From assembly GCA_963791625.1 (NCBI GenBank), contig CAWBTA010000008.1, forward strand, positions 1 through 10,437: a stretch of DNA of 10,437 nt, given 5' to 3'. Shown piece by piece: positions 5,793-10,437 of this stretch (within the stretch, counting starts at the first letter, position 1; each line of letters starts with the position of its first letter). A program made the translations under genes and the position numbers. A model generated the notes under the pieces. That model had not been told where the DNA came from and ran no database searches. It saw only the letters and a program-made list of their open reading frames with translations. The DNA is from JANMCE01 sp963791625 (lineage in GTDB: Bacteria > Actinomycetota > Acidimicrobiia > Acidimicrobiales > Ilumatobacteraceae).

Positions 5793-8152
5793 CAGTTCGT
5801 TCCGCTCAGTCCACTCATTGCCGGTACCGCAGTAGCGACCGCTCGTTCAAGACGGGCTGGGACGTGTTTGTGATACGGCGTCCCGGCGAAGGGGTCGCGG
5901 TGGTCGCTGGTCGTGAGCTCGTTGGTCGACACACCGGTGATGTCGCCGTTGGGTTGCACGTCGAGCCCGAACCCGTTCGGCAGCGACATGTGCCCGGCTC
6001 CCATCATCGGGCTGACCTCGATCACCACCGTGGCCGTTCCACCCCTCGTCGTGAGCACGCCCGTGTCGCCGGTGGTGAATCCCAACGCATCAGCGTCGGC
6101 CTGCGAGATCCGCAGCGCACCCTCGGCGTCACGCTTACGCCACGTCGGATCGCGGAAGATGTCGTTGGCCGTGAACGAACGGCGCTCGCCTGCCGACAGG
6201 ACAAGCGGGAAGGTCGGGTCCGTCCCGGGCGGATCGAGGTGCACCAACGCAGCTACCTGCTCCAGCAGCGCCGGTACGGCGAGGTTGATCTGTCGACCGC
6301 GAACCCGGGACCATGATGCGTCGTAGTCGTCGACCGAGAAGGTGACACCGTTCGGCGAGGAGATGATCGCGTCGAACAACGCGTCACCAAGAGCGGTTCC
6401 CTCACCGCTGAATCCGGCTGCCCGCACTGACGACGCAAACAACTGCACGCACCCTTGAGCTGATGCCCACAGCAACGCCGCGGCGGCCGAGTCGCCCGGA
6501 AGAGTGGGGCCGAGGGTGCGGTAGAGCAACACGGGAGCGACATCAGCGAGTTGAGGATGTTCGCCGAGGAACGCTGTGAACGCTGCGGCGAAGCTTGGTC
6601 GGTCGAGCGCCGCCGCGTACAGCGGGCCGAGATCGATGCCGTCGAAGACCCCAAGAGCCTCCACGATCCGGGCATGCATCTCGGGTTCCGGAAGGGTCCC
6701 CGGCAGCGGCGTCAGGATCGGCTGGCGAAGCTGGAACACATTGTGCGGGAACTCGAAGTTGAAGAACGTGCACTCCCACTTCTCGAACTGCGACGAAGCC
6801 GGGAGCACGTAACTGGCCCGGCGCGCGGTCTCGGTCATCGCCACATCGATCACCACAGAGAACTCGAGAGCGTCGAGAGCGTCACGCCACTTCGGGCTCT
6901 CGGCCAGCGAGTGCACCGGATTCGACGAATCGATCAGCATCGCCCGGTACCGGTCCGGATGGTCGGTGAGAATCTCGTCGCAAATCACGTTGCACGGGAC
7001 CAACCCCGCAATGATCGGTGCACCGACCACCGGAGACACCTTGGCCCGATCGGCACGCGACGCCGTGGTGCGCGGGGCGAGCGACGGGCCCGCCATCGCA
7101 GTGGCGATGTACTGAGCGCCCTGCTTGCCAAAATTCCCAGTCAAGCCCCAGAGGAACTTGCCAAGGTAGGTACACAACGTCGAGTGAAGGCCCATCTGCA
7201 ACCCGAGGTCTTCGAACACCGCCACACTCTCAGCCCCGGCGATGCGACGCGCCGTGCGCCGGATCAGATCCGGATCAAGACCGCAGATGGCCGCATATCC
7301 CTCGACGTCAACCGCACCAAGAACCGCTTCAACCTCGGCCAGACCAGTCGCATGTGCAGCAACCCAGGCACGGTCGACGAGATCCTCCTGCACCATCACC
7401 CCAGCCAGTGCCGCGAGACACCACGCATCGGTACCGGGCCGCAACGCCAGATGGAACTCGGCCATTTCTGCGGTCTCGGATCGGCGGGGATCAATCACGA
7501 CCATCGCGCGTGCCGGGTCACGAACGATTTCCTTCAACGTGGTTCGCGCATGGGAGAAACCATGCGACTGCCACGGGTTCTTTCCCAAGAACACCGCCAC
7601 CTCGGCGTGCTCAACGTCGCTACGGACCAACGCTCCGACCATGCGCCCATTGACCCACGCCTCGCCAGTCTTCTCCTGTGCGAGCGCGTTCGAACGGAAC
7701 TTGACCCCAATCGCCGACTGCGTTGCCGCCGAATAGCGACCGCCCAGATGGTTGCCCTGACCGGCACCGCCGTAGAAGAAGATCGAACCGCCGCCGTAGG
7801 TGTCACGAACCCGGGCGAACCCGGCCGCCACCTCGCGGATCGCCGTGTCCCAATCGACCTCTACATAGGTCCCGTCGGGCATCCGCTTCATCGGTGACGC
7901 AAGCCGGTGCCGACCATTTTGGTAATGATCGAGCCGCAGCGCCTTCTCGCACGTGTACCCCTGCGAACCGGGATGGGATTTGTCGCCCCGAATCCGTTCG
8001 AACGTCCGACCGGTTTCGCCGCCCAGGCGAATCTCGATCCCGCAGTTCGACTCACACAAAATGCACGCTGTGGTTTTCCACCCGCCCGAAGCATCGGCGG
8101 CGTCGGCCGCGACCGGGTGCGAACCTTCGTCTGGCGTTGTTAGTTGCGTCAC
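5792..8152 (-). CDS. Molybdopterin oxidoreductase (MopB family) with one N-terminal [4Fe-4S] site
   Basis: 786 residues from a GTG at 8152-8150. The N-terminal domain has Cys30, Cys33, Cys37 and Cys68 in the C-x2-C-x3-C-x30-C pattern that binds a [4Fe-4S] cluster. It is followed by the bis-MGD core (FFYGGAGQGNHLGG at 125-138, SNALAQEKTGE at 154-164, VAVFLGKNPW, IDPRRSETAE) and a C-terminal molybdopterin dinucleotide-binding domain starting near FPLVLSAGERRSFTANDIF. There is no twin-arginine signal, so it is probably cytoplasmic. The usual Cys/Sec/Ser molybdenum ligand is not seen around 154-160. An open frame runs up to 8368, but upstream in-frame ATGs would lie inside the divergent HxlR gene; the GTG at 8152 is the only start codon between that gene and the first cysteine. 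It has no good ribosome binding site and lies inside operator copy 2, consistent with a leaderless or near-leaderless transcript. Electron partner and substrate are unknown. Confidence 0.9.
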   Translation of the reverse strand: MTQLTTPDEGSHPVAADAADASGGWKTTACILCESNCGIEIRLGGETGRTFERIRGDKSHPGSQGYTCEKALRLDHYQNGRHRLASPMKRMPDGTYVEVDWDTAIREVAAGFARVRDTYGGGSIFFYGGAGQGNHLGGRYSAATQSAIGVKFRSNALAQEKTGEAWVNGRMVGALVRSDVEHAEVAVFLGKNPWQSHGFSHARTTLKEIVRDPARAMVVIDPRRSETAEMAEFHLALRPGTDAWCLAALAGVMVQEDLVDRAWVAAHATGLAEVEAVLGAVDVEGYAAICGLDPDLIRRTARRIAGAESVAVFEDLGLQMGLHSTLCTYLGKFLWGLTGNFGKQGAQYIATAMAGPSLAPRTTASRADRAKVSPVVGAPIIAGLVPCNVICDEILTDHPDRYRAMLIDSSNPVHSLAESPKWRDALDALEFSVVIDVAMTETARRASYVLPASSQFEKWECTFFNFEFPHNVFQLRQPILTPLPGTLPEPEMHARIVEALGVFDGIDLGPLYAAALDRPSFAAAFTAFLGEHPQLADVAPVLLYRTLGPTLPGDSAAAALLWASAQGCVQLFASSVRAAGFSGEGTALGDALFDAIISSPNGVTFSVDDYDASWSRVRGRQINLAVPALLEQVAALVHLDPPGTDPTFPLVLSAGERRSFTANDIFRDPTWRKRDAEGALRISQADADALGFTTGDTGVLTTRGGTATVVIEVSPMMGAGHMSLPNGFGLDVQPNGDITGVSTNELTTSDHRDPFAGTPYHKHVPARLERAVATAVPAMSGLSGTN

Positions 8153-8157
8153 GGAAC
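8143..8157. promoter_or_regulatory. Operator copy 2 (overlaps the molybdoenzyme start codon)
   Basis: GTTGCGTCACGGAAC differs from copy 3 only at its central base. The proposed GTG start codon of the molybdoenzyme (8152-8150 on the minus strand) lies inside it, so the site's sequence is also read as the first codons. Its centre at 8150 is exactly 30 bp from the centre of copy 3. Confidence 0.75.
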
Positions 8158-8172
8158 TGACCGTACCATAGA

Positions 8173-8187
8173 GTTGCGTAACGGAAC
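8173..8187. promoter_or_regulatory. Operator copy 3 (HxlR promoter side)
   Basis: GTTGCGTAACGGAAC, centred at 8180, ends 17 bases before the GTG of the HxlR gene and just before its AGGG ribosome binding site. The 18-base block 8171-8188 is the near-exact reverse complement (17/18) of 372-389. Placement predicts autorepression by the HxlR protein. Confidence 0.78.
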
Positions 8188-8204
8188 CAAGTAGGGTTCT
8201 TGGC

Positions 8205-8699
8205 GTGAGTCGGACCGATACCTCAAAGTGGCCGTGCACCATGGCCCGCAGCGCAGATGTCCTCGGCGACAGCTGGAACCTGCTGATCATCCGGCACGCA
8301 TGCATGGGAACCCGCCGCTTCGATGAGTTCAAGGCCGCGCTCGGGATCGGCCGCAACATCCTCGCCAACCACCTGACCGAACTGGTTGATCAGGGCCTCC
8401 TCACCCGCGTCCCCTATCAAGATCGCCCGCTCCGTCACGAGTATCGCCTCACCGACAAAGGACGAGAGGTCTACCCGATCCTCGCCGCCATGGCCGCCTG
8501 GGGCGACAAATGGCTCACCGGGCCCGAAGGCACACCCTTGGTCCTCCACCACAACGCGTGCGGACACGACATGCACGCCGAAGTCGTCTGCAATCAATGC
8601 CACCAGCCAATCGACGTCCGCCAGACCACCGGCAAACCCGGACCCGGCTTCCCATCGAAACCCGCACCGCTAACCAAAGAGACGACAACGCCCGCCTAA
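8205..8699 (+). CDS. HxlR-family winged-helix transcriptional regulator with C-terminal CxH/CxxC motif
   Basis: 164 residues from a GTG with AGGG 8 bases upstream. Residues about 10-105 form the HxlR winged helix: Cys11 near the N-terminus, ARSADVLGDSWNLLIIRHACMGTRRFDEF, then LGIGRNILANHLTELVDQGLLTRVPYQDRPLRHEYRLTDKGRE (recognition helix and wing) and a dimerisation helix. The C-terminal extension carries Cys119, His121, Cys129 and Cys132 (CGH-x7-CxxC), a possible small zinc site that I recall from actinobacterial relatives. The protein should bind DNA as a dimer and repress until a ligand, thiol or aldehyde-type signal releases it, as known for some HxlR proteins. It is divergent from the molybdoenzyme, and the palindromes in the shared gap and before the ligase are its probable targets. 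Confidence 0.9.
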   Translation: MSRTDTSKWPCTMARSADVLGDSWNLLIIRHACMGTRRFDEFKAALGIGRNILANHLTELVDQGLLTRVPYQDRPLRHEYRLTDKGREVYPILAAMAAWGDKWLTGPEGTPLVLHHNACGHDMHAEVVCNQCHQPIDVRQTTGKPGPGFPSKPAPLTKETTTPA

Positions 8700-8706
8700 C
8701 GTTCAC

Positions 8707-8719
8707 GTCCGTCCCGGAC
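8707..8719 (+). terminator. Weak hairpin after the HxlR gene
   Basis: GTCCG (8707-8711) and CGGAC (8715-8719) form a short stem with a 3-base loop, 7 bases after the HxlR stop. No T-run follows. It is the only terminator-like structure I see in the non-coding 8700-8820 stretch. Confidence 0.25.
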
Positions 8720-8820
8720 CAAAACAGCCCCCGACATCATCGCCTCAGCCCGACGAGGACGAAACCGCCTCAACACCCCCACCAACACTGCGACGAACCA
8801 CTAGGTCATCGAACAGCGAT

Positions 8821-8862
8821 CATGGACAAAACTATTGGTGTCACGGTATGGTTATGTCCATG
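8821..8862. promoter_or_regulatory. 42-bp inverted repeat over the start of the antitoxin-like gene
   Basis: CATGGACA (8821-8828) and TGTCCATG (8855-8862) are perfect inverted arms. The match extends inwards with two mismatches, AAACTAT against ATGGTTA, giving 13 of 15 paired positions. The right arm covers all three candidate ATG starts of the following gene (8848, 8854, 8860). Such a site at the start codon is typical of an operator by which an antitoxin represses its own operon. Confidence 0.6.
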
Positions 8863-9525
8863 CGGTCGGTCGCTCAGGTTGCCAGCGAGTTGGGAGTGAC
8901 GCCTGAGCGTGTGCGCCAGCTGATCGCTACTGGAGCGTTGCCGGCGGTCCGGGTCGGCGACCGGTGGGTGATCGGCGACGGAATGCCGGTGAGGCGGCAA
9001 GAGGGTCGTCCGTGGAGTGAGGCAGCGGCGTGGGGGTTGTTGTGGATGGCCGCTGGGCGCCCAGCGCCGTGGTTGTCGGTGAAGCAGCGTCAACGCGTTC
9101 GGATGCGGATGGTTGAGGGCGTGCCGGCCCATGTTGGCCGTTTGTCAGCTCGGGCGAAGCCGTTGTGGTTTCGCGCCCACCCGTCTGCGCTTCCGCGTCT
9201 CGTCAGCGATTCTCGGCTCGTAGATTCTGGGCTGAGTGCCGCCAGTGTGCTGGGTGCCGATCTCGTTGTCGCCGATCGTGTCGAGGGTTATGTGAGGTCG
9301 TCTGACGTGATTGCGCTCATCGCAGAGTACGGGCTCGAGCCGGTAGCTCCCGGGCAGGGAGACCTGGTGCTTCGTTCGGTGAGCGAGGTGTGGCCCTTCG
9401 TCGACGGCGAGCGCGTTGCGCCCGCGTTGGTGGTCGCACTGGATCTGATGGATAGCCCGGACGCCCGCACGAGTCGCGCCGGACGGGGGCTCCTCAAGCG
9501 TTCGCTGCGGAAGGAGGCCGAATGA
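8848..9525 (+). CDS. HTH antitoxin-like protein of an actinobacterial AbiE-like pair
   Basis: 225 residues if started at 8848; ATGs at 8854 and 8860 are equally possible because no clear ribosome binding site is visible. Residues about 6-42 (SVAQVASELGVTPERVRQLIATGALPAVRVGDRWVI) form an excisionase/MerR-type helix-turn-helix. The rest is an arginine-rich alpha/beta region (SVKQRQRVRMRM, WFRAHPSALPRLVSDSRLVDSGLSA) and a C-terminal domain ending ALDLMDSPDARTSRAGRGLLKRSL. I recognise the layout from actinobacterial proteins encoded just upstream of AbiEii-like nucleotidyltransferases, where they serve as presumed antitoxins and autorepressors. The stop overlaps the next ATG as ATGA. Codon use is rich in GTG/TTG/GCG, unlike the HxlR gene before it. 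The frame is intact. Confidence 0.7.
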   Translation: MVMSMRSVAQVASELGVTPERVRQLIATGALPAVRVGDRWVIGDGMPVRRQEGRPWSEAAAWGLLWMAAGRPAPWLSVKQRQRVRMRMVEGVPAHVGRLSARAKPLWFRAHPSALPRLVSDSRLVDSGLSAASVLGADLVVADRVEGYVRSSDVIALIAEYGLEPVAPGQGDLVLRSVSEVWPFVDGERVAPALVVALDLMDSPDARTSRAGRGLLKRSLRKEAE

Positions 9526-9950
9526 TCGAGCTTCCGGACTTCGCCACGCCGACGCGCTGTGGAACGCGCTGCTCGATCTCGGAGAGGCCGTGTCGTCGGA
9601 CTGGGTGCTTGTTGGGGGGCAGATGGTGCTGCTGCATGCGATCGAACATGGCGCCGCGTGGCCGCGGGTCAGCATGGATCTCGATGTGATCGTGAACGCA
9701 AGGGTCTAGGCGTCGGTGCGAGGGTTCGTTGCCGATATCGAAGCGCTCGGGTTCGTTGCCGATATCGAAGCGCTCGGGTTCGTTCTTGATGGCATGAGCC
9801 CGGAGTTGCTCGCTCATCGTTACCGTCGCGGAGCGGCATCGATCGATGTTCTCGCTCCCGAGGGGCTCGGTGACCGGAACCGATCTCACGACCACGCCTC
9901 CCGGGCACACGTTGCAGGTGCCTGGCGGGACCCAGGCGCAGCATCGCTTT
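9522..9950 (+). pseudogene. Broken AbiEii-like nucleotidyltransferase (toxin) gene
   Basis: The ATG at 9522 overlaps the antitoxin-like stop. The conserved protein can be read only by switching frames: MIELPDF, then a missing base near 9540-9545, then HADALWNALLDLGEAVSSDWVLVGG with VSMDLDV (the GG...DxD nucleotidyltransferase motif), a TAG stop at 9707-9709, continuation GFVADIEALGF and RRGAASIDVLAPEGLGD, an extra base at about 9875-9878, then TTPPGHTLQVPGGTQA, after which similarity ends at about 9945. A 27-bp tandem duplication lies inside. Intact relatives continue for many more residues after GGTQA. The family normally transfers nucleotides to RNA (AbiEii/MenT-type toxins of type IV or related systems). 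This copy cannot be made in full. Sequencing error could explain one lesion but not all. Confidence 0.75.
9722..9775 (+). repeat. 27-bp tandem duplication inside the toxin pseudogene
   Basis: Two exact 27-base copies (9722-9748 and 9749-9775) are followed by 9 bases of a third (9776-9784). Being a multiple of three, the duplication keeps frame and repeats nine residues (FVADIEALG). The identity of the copies points to a recent event. Confidence 0.9.
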
Positions 9951-9956
9951 GACCAT

Positions 9957-10437
9957 CGGCGAACTCGATCGAATTCTTCGGTTGACTGCCGGATCTGCTT
10001 CTTGGCGTCCTCAACCTCCATAGCTATTCACGAATCGATGGGCGCGATGACGAAGTAGGAGTTCGAGACGACCGCATTCTCGTGAGGGTGCGCTCCAACG
10101 AGCGGCGGTCGATACTTCTGTGGAAGTTGGCCGGGCTCGATGACGGTCAGGTTGGTGATCGGCTTGGAATTCGCCGTCGAACCGCTAAGTACCGGAAGAG
10201 TCGTGTCTTCGCGATCGTGGAAGAGGCCCTCGGGTCGCTTCGCTACGACGATCGGATGGCCTGCGTGGACCGAGGTTGCCTTGACCACATCGAGTGGTCT
10301 GTGTAGGTTCATAGGTACTTCCTGCAGGTATGAAGCGCTACCCCTGGGACCGGCGCTGCACGGCTTGGGAGTACTGCGTGGTCAATTCAGGCTCGCCACG
10401 TTGCGTCGTGGTGTCACAATCGAGCGTGGAAAAATCC
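9957..10437. other. Stretch with little clear coding content at the right edge
   Basis: No reading frame of convincing composition spans this stretch on either strand, except the possible HTH fragment listed separately. The minus strand encodes a short lysine/arginine-rich run (MEVEDAKKQIRQSTEEF, from 10021) that runs into the complement of the toxin pseudogene and is not recognisable. A 5-bp-stem hairpin (CCACG 10396-10400, CGTGG 10407-10411) lies near the end. It has the look of decayed or rearranged DNA following the truncated toxin gene. Confidence 0.4.
10082..10306 (+). CDS. Possible fragment of a sigma-region-4/LuxR-like HTH protein
   Basis: 74 residues from a GTG with no ribosome binding site. 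The frame is open back to about 9984 but offers no other start codon, so it may be a 5'-truncated gene. The segment RRSILLWKLAGLDDGQVGDRLGIRRRTAKYRKSR has the helix-turn-helix rhythm of sigma-70 region 4 or LuxR-type domains (hydrophobic helix, LxxxQVGDRLGI turn, RRTAKYRKSR recognition helix). After about residue 52 the sequence is not recognisable. It could be a remnant of a regulator or a chance frame. Confidence 0.35.
   Translation: MRVRSNERRSILLWKLAGLDDGQVGDRLGIRRRTAKYRKSRVFAIVEEALGSLRYDDRMACVDRGCLDHIEWSV

Larger units (their letters stand above)
8141..8193. promoter_or_regulatory. Overlapping divergent promoter region of molybdoenzyme and HxlR genes
   Basis: The 52 bases between the two divergent starts hold TACCAT at 8164-8169 (plus strand) and TATGGT read from 8170 to 8165 on the minus strand, both -10-like. 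The matching -35 positions (TAGTTG at 8141-8146; TACTTG from 8193 to 8188 on the minus strand, each 17 bases away) are weak. The minus-strand start point predicted this way would fall close to the GTG at 8152. The operators cover both sides. Confidence 0.3.

Noticed and set aside
6551..7897. Long plus-strand frame opposite the molybdoenzyme
   Set aside because: Arginine/histidine-rich composition typical of the antisense shadow of a high-GC gene, while the minus strand encodes a clear protein family.
8153..8368. 72-codon upstream extension of the molybdoenzyme
   Set aside because: It runs through both operators and into the HxlR coding sequence on the other strand, with no family similarity before the cysteine motif.
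8700..8820. Coding sequence between the HxlR and antitoxin-like genes
   Set aside because: Short frames only, with proline/threonine-rich composition and no start site; treated as non-coding with one weak hairpin.
9494..10021. Minus-strand 175-codon frame over the toxin pseudogene
   Set aside because: It contains the repeated shadow of the 27-bp duplication and is Arg/Pro-rich; the plus strand carries the recognisable family in broken frames.
10400..10414. Fourth copy of the HxlR operator near the right edge
   Set aside because: Only the half-site GTTGCGT is present; the second arm does not match.

Overview
The window looks like a chromosomal accessory region of a high-GC actinobacterium, possibly Acidimicrobiia or a mycobacteria-like lineage; this is inferred. 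Supporting signs are frequent GTG starts, a pair of F420-type luciferase-like oxidoreductases, an acyl-CoA ligase with an N-terminus like actinobacterial FadD proteins, and both flanks resembling actinobacterial toxin-antitoxin families. There is no rRNA, tRNA, CRISPR array, complete insertion sequence or replication origin that I can see.

Layout. (1) 3-221: the 3' end of a RelE/ParE-like toxin gene cut by the window edge. After it comes a non-coding stretch with a triple TGAGAACA repeat (251-283) and a 15-bp palindromic operator (373-387). (2) 411-2854, plus strand: an AMP-forming acyl-CoA ligase and a plant-type arginase/agmatinase-family ureohydrolase. (3) 8152-2892, minus strand: a molybdopterin oxidoreductase, an SRPBCC protein, two very small ORFs and two paralogous F420-type LLM oxidoreductases, joined mostly by ATGA/GTGA overlaps. 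The two transcription units converge on a hairpin at 2858-2881. (4) 8205-8699, plus strand: an HxlR-family regulator, divergent from the molybdoenzyme. (5) 8821-9950: an AbiE-like pair, with an intact HTH antitoxin-like gene and a nucleotidyltransferase toxin gene broken by frameshifts, a stop codon, a 27-bp duplication and loss of its 3' end. (6) 9957-10437: poorly coding sequence with one possible HTH fragment.

How it works together. The strongest signal is a 15-bp palindrome, GTTNCGTNACGNAAC, present three times: once before the acyl-CoA ligase and twice, exactly 30 bp apart, between the molybdoenzyme and the HxlR gene. The ligase copy and one HxlR copy match at 17 of 18 positions in opposite orientation although they lie 7.8 kb apart. 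This marks 373-8699 as one regulon: an HxlR repressor (autoregulated) controlling two convergent operons that together look like a catabolic module combining CoA activation, guanidine-type hydrolysis, molybdoenzyme chemistry and F420-type redox steps. The substrate cannot be read from the sequence. The toxin-antitoxin remnants on both sides suggest the module sits in a variable chromosomal site.
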